A DNA stretch of 64,000 nucleotides, taken from contig CP114484.1 of the NCBI GenBank assembly GCA_027186245.1, positions 2,120,501 to 2,184,500 of the forward strand. The letters run 5' to 3'. Positions 36,526 to 48,362 of this stretch are shown piece by piece. Source of the stretch: Coriaria nepalensis. Lineage: Eukaryota; Streptophyta; Magnoliopsida; Cucurbitales; Coriariaceae. Positions within the stretch are counted from its first letter, which is position 1; every line of letters starts with the position of its first letter. The position numbers and the translations under genes were made by a program. The notes under the pieces were generated by a model. That model did no database searches. It had not been told where the DNA came from and saw only the letters and a list, made by a program, of their open reading frames with translations.

Positions 36526-38783
36526 AGGCCGGAAGTAAAAGGCACTTTGGTAGCCGGCAACCAAGAACCACCCGCGATAAAGTTTCCGACAGTAAACTTA
36601 GAAGCATCAGAAGCAGTGAGAACATGAAAGCCTGCCCACTTGACCCGATTTGCGGTTGATGCTCCAGGGCCTGTATTTGCATACTCACCATAATACAAAG
36701 TCTTTAGAGCGAAAGTACCACTCCATTCTAACCACCCGGCTGAATTAATCAAACTATCAAGATAAGTCTTCATGAAGACGGTACGTGAATACTCCTGCCA
36801 CGGCCTACCCAAATACGTCTTTGCCGAACCAGGAGAAGATTGCAAATCCGAAGCGGCCGTAACTTTACTGTTGTGAATCGAAATTCCCGTGTTTTGGTTA
36901 GGGTCGGTGCGGCCTTGAGCAGTGATTGTGTTGGTACCGTTTGGTGGTTTACGAGCATATATATTACAGTTCTGGAAAACAACTGCAGCATTACCAAATA
37001 TGAAGTCAACCGTGCCGTAAATGTCACATTCTCTATAGAATTGTCTTTCTGAATGGACATAAAGGGTGTCTTGGTAGCCTTCAAAGCTGCACCTATAGAA
37101 CACTGAAAGATCGGACCCAGATCGGAATGCAACCGCTTGCTGGTTGGCTGCTCCGGCCGTGTTTCTAAAGGTGATGTCTTGAGCTATAAATCCATCTCCG
37201 GTAGCAGCTGTAAATAATTTATATAAGATAATATGTTAATTAAATGTCAATGAAATATTTTAATATCAATAAGTCTATGAGCCAAAGTGAATAGTAGTAC
37301 TTATCACGAAACTTAGAAACTAGATTTAGACATTCCACCTAAACCTTCTGATTCGAACAATATGAATGTACGTTGCACGTATCCTTACAATAATTATTAT
37401 AATTTGGTTGGAGAGATTAATTACTAGTTTTTGGCCCTAAACTAGAGTTGATATTCTTTACGTTCCTTCTCAAAATATGTCTTATCATCTATAATCTAGC
37501 TAGCTTGATTGATAGTCATGATATATTCTTTTTTTCTCATGAGTTCAGAATTTTCAATATCAATCCAAAAAATAAAGAAGTGACATGCAAGCGAATATGT
37601 CCCATCAATTTTGTATTTTATATTGATTTATATAATTAATTTTCTTATTAATTTGTAATTGCATGACACCTCCTTATTTTTTGGATGAAAATTGAACATT
37701 GATGAATCAGTACATGCAGGCACTGAATGTGAACTCGTCTTTCATAATCATAAATAGTTTTATTATAATTAGAAAGCTAACTATGACATAAATAAGTTGA
37801 CTCTTAAGCTAAAAGCTGAATTTAATAGGAAACCATGAGTCTAAAAATATGTATATAGTATATATATATATAATACTACACATATCAACTTGTTGAACAA
37901 AGTACTTACCGACGGTAGCAGAGTTAAAGGTAGTAGTGCCTCCACCGACGCTTTTGCTCCCGGTAACGATAGTTTTTCCAATCCCATCACCCACAAGCAT
38001 GATGTTGTTCAACTTTATCTGAACATTTTCCGTATACGTCCCCGCTTTGACGTAGATAACATATCTTCCACTTCCCGATCGCTTCGAGGCTGCAGTTATG
38101 GCCTCGTTAATCGTCTTGTAATTCCCCGACCCATCCTGAGCAACCACCAAGTTTGCACTTGAAGCCGCAGAGGATGATTGCAAAAGCTTCCGATCACCCG
38201 GTTTGACCCAAGTTGGAAACCCTTTAGGAGTGCTAGGTTTAGGGTTGTATGGTACTTTGTTCATGGCCAAACTATTGCTTATCAACTTGGAAACATTGTT
38301 TGACATCAAAGGTAAGACGTTATCGGCCACCCCGAGCTCAACAAACCCGGCCCGACATGTCTCCAAGTTAGTCAAAGCGGTGCTGAGCCATGTCTGTGCA
38401 TCTTCTTGGGAGCATTTGATGTTTGGATCAGCAGTGTGGTTAAGCCTGAGGGTGGTGTATTCGTACAGCTCGAGACAATCGGCCCATGCTGCCTTTTCAC
38501 GGAGGTTTTTGCACTTATGGCCGAGTGTCTGCGTGTTCTTTTCGGCATGAATGGAACGCTCTAGGGCGAGGTTGGTCAATATTTTGAGGAAATCAGACTT
38601 TTGTTTGATGGGGGTGGTGTTATTAGGATACTTGTGGCTCAAGAAATATTCACATGGTTGCGGATAAGGAGTTTGGCTACACCAACTTTCGATGTCTTTC
38701 TTATTGTAGCCGAAAATGGTAGTTGAAGATAGAGCAAAGGAGATGATGAAAAGAGGTACAAGAACTGAAATTCGAGATGCCAT
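36522..38783 (-). CDS. Pectinesterase/pectinesterase inhibitor, copy A
   Basis: Secreted cell-wall enzyme that removes methyl esters from homogalacturonan. Two exons, 38783-37910 and 37207-36522, give 519 aa. Signal peptide at about residues 1-25, PMEI-like pro-region to about 190, then a basic processing site R198-K-L-L, the usual subtilase cleavage motif of group 2 PMEs. The catalytic domain follows with GTYTE (248-252), Q315, Y336-Q-D-T-L-Y (Q337, D338), D359-F-I-F-G-N-A and L424-G-R-P-W. All expected catalytic residues are present, so it should be active. An in-frame ATG lies 33 codons upstream, but 38783 gives the signal peptide. The intron is 702 bp. Q314 replaces the His seen in copy B. 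Confidence 0.96.
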
Positions 38784-38864
38784 TGTTATGGCTAGCAAAT
38801 GTTGCGTATGGTTTCTTTCTTGGTACGTGTTTTTGTGTGTGCTATCCAAATTTATTTGCATGCC

Positions 38865-38872
38865 TTTATATA
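38865..38872 (-). promoter_or_regulatory. TATA box of pectinesterase A
   Basis: TATATAAA about 85 bp upstream of the start codon on the minus strand, conserved exactly in copy B (44972-44979). Confidence 0.7.
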
Positions 38873-41342
38873 GAGGTTTCAAACATAGAAGTCGTTTTTG
38901 AAATAGGACCCAACTAGTCTAGTGGCGTTGCTGTCCCTTCAGGTCAAGTTTGTATGTAGTATTTTTCTTACTCACAATATATTCCATTATTCCAATAATA
39001 TTGTCAAACAGAAAAATGATGAAAGAATCCAATCAAATGTTGTCAAATTTGAAATGCAAACTTTCTGTGATGACGATTATGATGACGAAAAGATGTTATT
39101 GTTGATAAGAATGATGACCATGTTGATTCATAAATATTATAAAAAATTTCATTTGCTATTACTATTTAAAAATAATATATAGTAATAATTTGAGGTATAA
39201 AATAGTTCACTTAGTGGGTCCGAAAATAATCTAATTCGATGAGATATTAATTAACTTTAAGTGGATGATGGATAATAAAATGATAAATTAGTGATAAATA
39301 TTTTCGCTTATTATGTCTCAAGTAGATTTTAAAAGTTATTTTATTTGGAAAATTATAATCCCTGGTTTAAGCCTAACCCGGATGAAAATTCTTAGATGAG
39401 ATCTTTGGATCAAAGTTAGCTACGACTTTCTAATTACATTTTTTTTCCACGACCTGAATAAAGAGAAAGTGTGTTTGACCATCTTTGTATAACTTACATT
39501 AACTCTAATGTTTTTTTGGCCAGGTTTCACAGGAGTTTCCGGCCAGCTATTCAGTTACAGTTCAATTTAGTCTTATAAAAATCTCGAGATAAATCTCACT
39601 TATAATCTCGCTGTGATCAAACCCTGCGTTTAGGTTTACTGCATCTAGAAAACCCATTTTTTGACTTGTGATGTTATGTAAAACGCGTAGTTATCAAAAC
39701 CTAACTACCATGATAACGAAGATGAAGAGAATAAATTTTATAATTAAGACTTTATAATAATTAATTAGTTAATTAGGTAGGTCAACAGTAGCATACTGAT
39801 ACATTACTGTACATATATACCACCTCTATATTATTGACTAGTTAGCACGATGTTGTTTGAGGTTTATACATGTATGCATGGGTCCACGTCTAGTTCATTG
39901 ATTGTGACTATGTACGTAATATTTTATCTAATTATTATTATTATTATTATTATTATATGAACGAGAATCTCATGCTGAGGAGAGGCTTGCATCGGCAGCT
40001 TTATAATAATACCTACACATAATTTAATTTTGAGATAAAAATTAAATTAATTATTATTTATATTTTGTGTTACTTATATACAAATATATATATATATATA
40101 TATATGTTCACTAGAATCATAGATAATAAGGATAATCTATACTTTTGTATTATTTTAAGGTTGAAAATTACATACACGTTGGTTAACAAATTAGACCGAT
40201 ATTAGTACAAACCGGCGGTTAATGGGAAATAAAATTACACGTCTCTCTGCCTGCGCCGGCCGTCCTCTAGAGCAAAGAAATTATGGGCGCTACCAACCGA
40301 TCCGTGTCATTACATTTTGAAACCAAACATGTTTGTTTGACGTTTGACGTATATTTATACTTCTCCAAGAAATAATGTTACATGTTTCACAACTATAATT
40401 ACTTTATTTGTCTATTTATGTAATTTCGTTTAGATTCGAATGTCTAGAGACGATCCAATTTAGATTATTATAATTGTTACATGTGGGTGGGTAATAACTT
40501 GATCGGTAATTATTACTCTACGTGTTATCTTTTTTTTTTTAAATTTATTTATTTAATTTAATTTAATTTAATTTTACTTTATTTTATTTTATTTTTTTGA
40601 TTATTTCCATTATTATATCAATAGATCAAAACCCCCCCCGGGAAATTAACTTGCAAAATTAATGAGGTCATCCTAATTTAACAACAAAATTTTATTATTA
40701 TTTTATAAAATATTTACTATATATTAAAAATTATTTTATATAATTAATTCAGATTGTGAAAATATTATTTTTATCTTAAATATAATTATTACATTACGTA
40801 TATCAATTTATTTTAATAATATTAAAGTTCAAATCACAAATACATGAATAGTAAGATAATACATTTAACTTCTTATTGGTGACATGAAACCTAATACTCT
40901 CTTAAATTTATAACTCGAACAAATAAAATAAATCCCCCATATATTTTAACATTTTTTGTTAGATTCTATTGATAGATTCCTTCGATAACAAATATAATTA
41001 TAATTATTTAATATTAACATACATATATAATTTTTTTAAATTCTTAAATATATTATTATGTATATAATTTTAATTTTAAATATAATATATAAAAATAAAG
41101 ATTATAATTATAATTATATTTATCTTACTAACCTTTTTTTTTATTTTTAAATCCGAAAAACTCCTCCATGCATCTCTAACGATAAATTGCAAATTTTAGA
41201 AAAAATAATTAGACTCATAATATCACTAAATATGTTTAAAATATAATTTTAAATATTAAAGAGAAAATTTGAATCCAAACCAAACTTAACCAATAACCTC
41301 CATCCAATTAACCCTGAAGAGATCTCACCAACTAGATGTTAT
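38873..41342. other. Upstream region of pectinesterase A, AT-rich
   Basis: Holds the promoter of pectinesterase A, patchy homology to unit B, an (ATT)8 repeat at 39931-39955, an (AT)n repeat at about 40085-40105 and ATTTA/TTTTA runs at about 40545-40595. No gene found. Confidence 0.55.
39931..39955. repeat. (ATT)8 microsatellite
   Basis: Eight ATT units; not present at the equivalent place in unit B. Confidence 0.85.
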
Positions 41343-41597
41343 TTATAAAAATTTCTCATAATTATCGTACCCACTCACTTTAGACCTGGTGATTATGATG
41401 ATAATGATAAATACATCGCTTTCAGCAAAGGCTTTTCCGATAGCGAAAAAAGCTGGTGTAACAAGTACAACGGTACATGCAGGAATAAGGATGAAGTTTA
41501 AATCAATGGGTTGACGAGGGGTGGCTAAGTAAGCCAGTAGATCTTTAGCAATTGAACTATTTGACTTTGACTCGGACTGGAGCTTACGTGGCGTCAT
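41343..41597 (-). CDS. Small unknown ORF with one hydrophobic segment, unit A
   Basis: Minus-strand ORF of 84 aa from ATG at 41597. The open frame extends 23 codons further upstream to a TTG, so another exon or a different start is possible. The peptide has a Ser/Lys-rich start (MTPRKLQSESKSNSS), then AYLATPRQPIDLNFILIPACTVVLVTP with a hydrophobic segment, AIGKAFAESDVF, and an Ile run. I do not recognise the family. The homologous stretch in unit B has lost its frame, which argues that unit A holds the better preserved version. Whether it is expressed is unknown. Confidence 0.4.
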   Translation of the reverse strand: MTPRKLQSESKSNSSIAKDLLAYLATPRQPIDLNFILIPACTVVLVTPAFFAIGKAFAESDVFIIIIIITRSKVSGYDNYEKFL

Positions 41598-41906
41598 CCT
41601 AGCCAGCCGCCTGACGGGGGTCTTCTCTTGCTTCACGTTACTGAAGATTAGACGATCGTTCCTCAACCTCTTTTGATTATTGAATGAAGAAACTGAAAAC
41701 CGAAAAAGTTGATTGATGAAAGGCCGACTACGTTACCTATTTACGTGAAGCGGACTTTCTATGAATATGATTGGCGGAGTAGGTAGGGAGTCTTATTCTA
41801 TGGGCTGGGCCGTAGACTATGTGAATTGTGAGGGATATGACCTTTCTTGATTTGGGCTGGGCCTATGACAATAAAGAGGGCAGCAGTAACTGAAAAATGA
41901 ACAGTT

Positions 41907-41920
41907 CGCGCCAGGTAGGG
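41907..41920 (-). pseudogene. tRNA-Arg(CCU) remnant at the duplication breakpoint
   Basis: Fourteen bases identical to the 3' end of the tRNA-Arg gene at 48290-48362 (discriminator, acceptor 3' strand and start of the T arm). After that the sequence departs completely. The rest of the tRNA is absent. Confidence 0.8.
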
Positions 41921-42502
41921 ATGGAGTTGAGATTTGGTCCTGTAAACGCAGGATATCCTTCCGCAAGGTTACCAGCGAATCTGGACCGTGGGTATTAATC
42001 CAACGACGTGAGACGTTGCCACGTAAGATATTTAGCTAAAATGGAAAAATACACATATACGGCTCCAAATGGTAGGATACGCGGCTCGACCTATTCGGTG
42101 ACGCGGCAATTTTTTCCTCTTCCTTCCACCAAAATCACGATTTTCCTTCTTCCTCGCGAGCTGGAGCTTTCTGATTTCTGGACCGTTTTTTCTCCACCAT
42201 TCTTGAACGCTATTTCTTATTCTTCTCCACCATTTCTTCTTCTGGACCTCAAAACCTCGGGTGAAGAAAGCAATTTTTTTTCTCCACCTTTTTGTTTTTC
42301 TTAGTCCCAGATTTCGCGAAGCCATGAAAAAGAAAAAGAAGAAGAAAACATATCAAGATTTCTTATTCTTCTTCACATTGGCGTTAAAGAATAGCGTTCT
42401 TGATTTTTTTTTGTTGGGCAAAATTATTGCATGCATTTTTTGGCAAACCGAAACGTCTCTGCCGGCGAAGAGTTGAAAAATATGATTAGTACACACCAAC
42501 TT
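41921..42502. other. Filler between duplicated units
   Basis: About 580 bp with no match to either unit that I can see. The centre (about 42110-42300) is CT-rich on the plus strand with repeated TTCTCCACC motifs, resembling a plant 5' leader. Possibly a captured gene start; no protein recognised. Confidence 0.5.
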
Positions 42503-42914
42503 ATGTCACAAGCAATGTGAAAAAGACCAACATCATATTATTCTTTCATTAACAAAACAAAACAAAACAGAAAATTACAGCATACTATTAAAGTAATCGG
42601 TACAGTATTCATTGATTCTTGAAAGAATAAACACTTGAAGAACATTAAATTTATAATTTCAGACACAAATCCACAAAGAATCACAACCGAAGACAACTAA
42701 AGTCACTAATCATTCAATTAGTGACTCACCTAAACAAATCCCTCGTCTAACTATATTAATTAAGTATTTTCCCCGACATTCAATCAATCAATCTATGTTT
42801 CTTTGTTTGTTTATTTATTTCATTTAAGGAATACAACTGTATATGTTTAAACTGTATACACACAAATAAATGATAATGATGATGATAGAGTGCCTTAATT
42901 AACTAGTTAGTTAA

Positions 42915-44890
42915 TTAAAGGCCGGAAGTAAAAGGCACTTTGGTAGCCGGCAACCAAGAACCACCCGCGATAAAGTTTCCGACAGTAAACTTAGAAGCAT
43001 CAGAAGCAGTGAGAACATGAAAGCCTGCCCACTTGACCCGATTTGCGGTTGATGCTCCAGGGCCTGTATTTGCATACTCACCATAATACAAAGTCTTTAG
43101 AGCGAAAGTACCACTCCATTCTAACCACCCGGCTGAATTAATCAAACTATCAAGATAAGTCTTCATGAAGACGGTACGTGAATACTCCTGCCACGGCCTA
43201 CCCAAATACGTCTTTGCCGAACTAGGAGAAGATTTCAAATCCGAAGCGGCCGTAACCTTACTGTTGTGAATCGAAATTCCCGTGTTTTGGTTAGGGTCGG
43301 TGCGGCCTTGAGCAGTGATTGTGTTGGTACCGTTTGGTGGTTTACGAGCATATATATTACAGTTCTGGAAAACAACGGCAGCATTACCAAATATGAAGTC
43401 AACCGTGCCGTAAATGTCACATTCTCTATAGAATTGTCTTTCTGAATGGACATAAAGGGTGTCTTGGTAGCCTTCAAAGCTGCACCTATAGAACACTGAA
43501 AGGTCGGACCCAGATCGGAATGCAACCGCTTGGTGGTTGGCTGCTCCCGCCGTGTTTCTAAAGGTGATGTCTTGAGCTATAAATCCATCTCCGGTAGCAG
43601 CTGTAAATAATTTATATAAGGTGATATGTTAATTAAATGTCAAATGAAATATTTTAATATCAATAAGTCTACGAGCCAAAGTGAATAGTAGTACTTATCA
43701 CGAAACTTAGAAACTAGGTTTAGACATTCCACCTAAACCTTCTGATTCGAACAATATGAAATAATAAAATAAAATAAAGACTTAAGGAAATAAATACTAA
43801 TTTTGATCCCATTATTTTTGTATGAAGAAAATAATTATTATTATAATTTGGTTGGAGAGATTAATCACTAGTTTTGATCTGAAAAAAATAAACTATGACA
43901 TAAAGTTGACTGTTAAGCTAAAAGCTGAATTTAATAGGAAACCATGAGTCTAAAAATATGTATATAGTATATATAAATAATACTACACATCTCAACTTGT
44001 TGAACAAAGTACTTACCGACGGTAGCAGAGTTAAAGGTAGTAGTGCCTCCACCGACGCTTTTGCTTCCGGTAACGATAGTTTTTCCGATTCCATCACCCA
44101 CAAGCATGATGTTCTTCAACTTTATCTGAACATTTTCCGTATACGTCCCCGCTTTGACGTAGATAACATATCTTCCACTTCCCGATCGCTTCGAGGCTGC
44201 AGTTATGGCCTCGTTAATCGTCTTGTAATTCCCCGACCCATCCTGAGCAACCACCAAGTTTGCACTTGAAGCCGCAGAGGATGATTGCAAAAGCTTCCGA
44301 TCACCCGGTTTGACCCAAGTTGGAAACCCTTTAGGAGTGCTAGGTTTAGGGTTGTATGGTACTTTGTTCATGGCCAAACTATTGCTTATCAACTTGGAAA
44401 CATTGTTTGACATCAAAGGTAAGATGTTATCGGCCACCCCGAGCTCAACAAACCCGGCCCGACATGTCTCCAAGTTAGTCAAAGCGGTGCTGAGCCATGT
44501 CTGTGCATCTTCTTGGGAGCATTTGATGTTTGGATCAGCAGTGTGGTTAAGCCTGAGGGTGGTGTATTCGTACAGCTCGAGACAGTCGGCCCATGCTGCC
44601 TTTTCACGGAGGTTTTTGCACTTATGGCCGAGTGTCTGCGTGTTCTTTTCGGCATGAATGGAACGCTCTAGGGCGAGGTTGGTCAATATTTTGAGGAAAT
44701 CAGACTTTTGTTTGATGGGGGTGGTGTCATTAGGATACTTGTGGCTCAAGAAATATTCACATGGTTGCGGATACGGAGTTTGGCTACACCAACTTTCGAT
44801 GTCTTTCTTATTGTAGCCGAAAATGGTAGTTGAAGATAGAGCAAAGGAGATGATGAAAAGAGGTACAAGAACAGCAATTCGAGATGCCAT
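42915..44890 (-). CDS. Pectinesterase/pectinesterase inhibitor, copy B
   Basis: Tandem paralogue of the gene at 36522-38783. Exons 44890-44017 and 43600-42915 have exactly the same lengths as copy A, giving 519 aa. I count seven amino-acid differences from A: S6A, N55D, V156I, N259K, Q314H, Q414K and G418S (A to B). The processing site RKLL and the catalytic residues (Q315, Q337, D338, D359, R426, W428) are unchanged, so it should also be active. The intron is 416 bp, 286 bp shorter than in A. The TATA box and proximal promoter are almost identical, which suggests shared expression at first, while more distal upstream DNA has diverged. Confidence 0.96.
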
Positions 44891-44971
44891 TGTTATGGCT
44901 AGCAAATGTTGCGTATGGTTTCTTTCTTGGTACGTGTTTTTGTGTGTGCTATCCAAATTTATTTGCATGCC

Positions 44972-44979
44972 TTTATATA
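44972..44979 (-). promoter_or_regulatory. TATA box of pectinesterase B
   Basis: TATATAAA at the same distance from the start codon as in copy A. Confidence 0.7.
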
Positions 44980-47222
44980 GAGGTTTCAAACATAGAAGTC
45001 GTTTTTGAAATAGGACCCAACTAGTCTAGTGGCGTTGCTGTCCCTGCAGGACAAGTTGGTATGTAGTATTTTTCTTATTTACAATATATTCCATTATTCC
45101 AATAATATTGTTAACAGAAAAATGATGAAAGAATCCAATCAAATGTTGTCAAATTTGAAATGCAAACTTTCTGTGATGACGATTATGATGACGAAAAGAT
45201 GTTATTGTTGATAAGAATGATGACCATGTTGATTCATAAGTATTACAATAATATTAGACCTTGGACCTCAGCATGAAAGACAACGCACAGCAAAAAACAA
45301 CTTCGAGAAGACCTGATGATATTACAATATTATTACACTAATTAGGTCAAAAATATTAAAAATAAATAATAATTTGAGGTGATAATAGTTGATCACTAGT
45401 GGATCAAATATATATATATATATATTAATTCTAGCATATTAAATTTTATTGATGAAATATTAATGTTTTTAAATTTATATAAATAAAATAAAAAAGATAC
45501 TTGATAATATGATAATTGATCAGTAATGTCATTCTCATAACGATGAGACAAGTATCAGTCTTGATATGAAAAGTGTTCTTGTTAGGAAAATTGTAATCCC
45601 TAGTTTAAGCCTAACCCGGATGACAATTCTTACATTGAGATCATTGGATCGAAATTAGCTACGACTTTCTAAGTTCCATATTTTCTACGACAATAATAAA
45701 GAGCAACAAATGTGTTTGACCATCTCGATAAGTTTACGTTTAACTCTACTTTATGAAGAGATTTATTGCATCTAGAAAACCCATTTTGACTTGTGATGTT
45801 ATGGAAAACGCGTAGTTATCAAAAACCTAATTACAATAATCAATTAAAATAATATTATTAATTAACCTTAGAGCCATTAATTAGCTGGATCAACAGTAGC
45901 ATACTAGTACATTAGTATGTATACCTTCTCTATATTATTGAATTGACTAAGCACGATGTTGTTTGAGGTCTATACATGTATGCATGGTCGACACGTCTTG
46001 TTCATTGATTGCGAATATCTATACTTTATAATACTTTTATCCTATTCTTATTATATCAACGTGAAAGATTACTTATAATTATAATATTAATTAAACCTAA
46101 TCATTGGAGTTTGAAAATGGCATATATAATATAGTTGTTTGATAATATAAAAAATAATTAATAATTTAAATGAAAATCTTAAATGTGAGTAGTTTAGATT
46201 ACCAAGCTACATGGTGGCTTGACTGGGAAGATGTGATCATCAGGTCGTAACCTTATCATACAAATGCGTAGATATTCATGAAATTTGTATAACAACTAGC
46301 TATAATAATACCATGACTTTATCTTACACTTGCTATATATATATAAATTTATTCATATTATATACATTAACGAAATTCATTAACTATATATTCATATACT
46401 ATTCAACTCATAGTCTTCATTAATGATACAGTTCCTATTCATGGCAAGGTTTGCCTTTGAACAGATAAGGGTATAAAACAAAGACAAAATTGAAATATGA
46501 GTTAAGTAGGTAGCTAGGGCGACTTCATCGTCATTATTATGGATTTAATTATTGAATATCATCTAATTACTTAATTCACTAATCATGGATTAGTTATTAT
46601 TATATACATTTGGTTCAAATATATTATTGAAACCATTTAACTAGTTAATTGTTATATTTAATAAGATTAGTTTAGAAAACTATTAACAACTTCTTCTCAC
46701 GTTGATATTCATAACCCGTAGGTTAACCGATTCTTCCCCGGTCAATTAACAAACCGGTTGCTATTTTGGTAAAATATGTACCCACCGTCCGAATTTTTTC
46801 AGTCGATTTACGGTCCGTGATGAAATAAGTTATCGATATGTATTAATAATATCTTAAATAATAATAGTAGGTAACTCTATAATTTATATATGTATTCAAA
46901 TAATGTGTATATTTCTATTGAATTAATAAATTTAACTTACTAATAACATAATGAAATCTATCACTTTTCTAAAATTTATATCTCATCTCCGGAAACTCGA
47001 GAGGAATTTCCAAAAAACTAAAAGAAGAAGAAAAAAAAGGAACATAGTAACAATTTTTTCAACATTTTTTGTTAGATGCTGCTCGATAGATTTCCTATGG
47101 TAACAAACCTAGAAAAATGATAACAACTTAAGTATATAGTATTTTGTATTAATTAATTAATCGAATATTAGGTTTTATAAATAATGAATTGGATTACGTA
47201 ATATTAAAAATAATTATATGAT
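44980..47222. other. Upstream region of pectinesterase B
   Basis: Promoter, then AT-rich DNA with discontinuous homology to 38.9-41.2 kb. No gene found. Confidence 0.5.
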
Positions 47223-47243
47223 AAAAAAAAAAAAAAAAAAAAA
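47223..47243. repeat. A21 homopolymer
   Basis: Twenty-one consecutive A residues just before the decayed small ORF of unit B. No flanking target duplication was recognised. Confidence 0.9.
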
Positions 47244-47269
47244 GCTCGGTGATTATTGATGATAAGTCA

Positions 47270-47448
47270 TAAAGCCATCGCTGTCAGCAAAGGCTTTCCC
47301 GATAACGAAAAAACTGGTATAACAAGTACAACGGGGTACTTGCAGGAATCAAGATGAAGTTGAAACCAATGGGGTGGTATAACCCATCAAATCTTTTAGT
47401 AGTTGAACTATTTGACTTTGACTCGGTAAGGAGCTTACGTGGTAGCAT
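47270..47448 (-). pseudogene. Decayed copy of the small unknown ORF, unit B
   Basis: Homologous to 41430-41597. It retains an ATG at 47448 and the block RKLLTESKSNSS, but deletions in the middle remove the PRQPIDL region and two extra C residues shift the frame before the hydrophobic segment. The frame ends early. An AT-rich insertion lies directly upstream. Confidence 0.6.
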
Positions 47449-47449
47449 G

Positions 47450-47935
47450 GGCTAACTCTTTCTTTTATGTAAATAAAACAAGGGTCTCACTTATAAAAGA
47501 GTTTAAATTATTTATATATATATTTATTAAATAATTTAAACTCTTTTATAATTATTAATATATATATTTTTAAATAAAAATATAAAATAATATATATATA
47601 TATATATATAATATTTAACTTTTACACATATAATTTAATATGAAAAATTTGAAAATATATAAATATGTTATTTATTTTTATACTTATATTTATTATTAAA
47701 TATTTTTTAATTTATTATCAATATTTTATATTTTTTAATAATAAAAAAATAATATTTATTTATAAATATCAATAAATTTTTTAATTTTTTACTTATTAAT
47801 ATAAGCCGGCTCATAGGCTCATAGGCTCATAGCCGGCTCTATGTATCCGGCTCATACACCCCTGGTTATGAGAGAGTTAGAATGGGTCTTTGTGGGCCTC
47901 ACTGAGCATCTCGTATAAAGTATATATACCGAATT
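47450..47935. mobile_element. AT-rich insertion specific to unit B, with hairpin
   Basis: This stretch has no counterpart in unit A, where the flanking sequences are joined. It contains a perfect 24-bp inverted repeat (47491-47514 with 47528-47551, 13-nt loop), long TA runs, and three GGCTCATA units at about 47818-47845. Ends and target duplication could not be fixed, so the element class is unknown. Confidence 0.45.
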
Positions 47936-48289
47936 CATAGGATGCTATTTCGCCTGAGTATTCACTTGGTTCACGTTTCTGAAGATTTGGACGATACTTC
48001 CTCGCCCTCTTTTGATTATTGAACGAAGAAACTGAAAAATAGAAAGTTGATTGATGATTCAGGCTGACTACGCCTACCTGTTCTTGTTTACGAGAAGCCG
48101 ACTTTCTATGGATATGATTGGCGGGTTAGGTAGGGAATCTTATTCTATGGGCTAGGCCTCGGACTATGTGAATTGTGAAGGATACGTACGACATTTCTTG
48201 AGTTGGCCTGGGTTCACGCCCAGATAATTGGGCTGGGCCTTGACAGAAAAAAAAGAAAGGACAAGCAGCAACGGAAAAGAAGAACTGTT

Positions 48290-48362
48290 CGCGCCAGGTA
48301 GGGGTCGAACCTACGACTTTCTGCTTAGGAAACAGACGCTCTATCCACTGAGCTACAGGCGC
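48290..48362 (-). tRNA. tRNA-Arg (CCU)
   Basis: A 73-nt cloverleaf on the minus strand. It has a GCGCCTG acceptor start, TAGCTCAGTGG D arm, anticodon loop TTCCTAA with anticodon CCU and T arm GTAGG/CCTAC with loop TTCGACC. The discriminator is G. It looks like the common plant tRNA-Arg(CCU). A T-rich run follows about 15 nt downstream. The right edge of the segmental duplication lies inside its T arm. Confidence 0.95.

Larger units (their letters stand above)
36111..41920. repeat. Segmental duplication, unit A (about 5.8 kb)
   Basis: Direct tandem unit matching 42503-48303. The shared order is: pectinesterase 3' flank, gene and promoter; a spacer whose blocks can be followed (such as TTTAAGCCTAACCCGGATGA near 39366 and 45603); the small ORF at about 41.4 kb; then a GGCTGGGCC-rich stretch ending in GCGCCAGGTAGGG. 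Coding exons are nearly identical, while flanks carry many indels. The right end stops inside what in unit B is a full tRNA-Arg gene. Confidence 0.9.
42503..48303. repeat. Segmental duplication, unit B (about 5.8 kb)
   Basis: Second direct copy of the unit at 36111-41920. It differs by a shorter pectinesterase intron, a decayed small ORF, an AT-rich insertion at about 47450-47935 and many small indels. It ends within the complete tRNA-Arg gene, which continues into unique DNA, so this side keeps the original right flank. Confidence 0.9.

Noticed and set aside
38203..38550. 115-codon plus-strand ORF inside pectinesterase A, also in B at 44310-44657
   Set aside because: Exact antisense of the conserved PMEI pro-region; its conservation follows from the sense gene.
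47223..47243. A21 run considered as the tail of a SINE or retrocopy
   Set aside because: The sequence on its far side is homologous to unit A ORF DNA in continuous order, with no target duplication or retroposed body.
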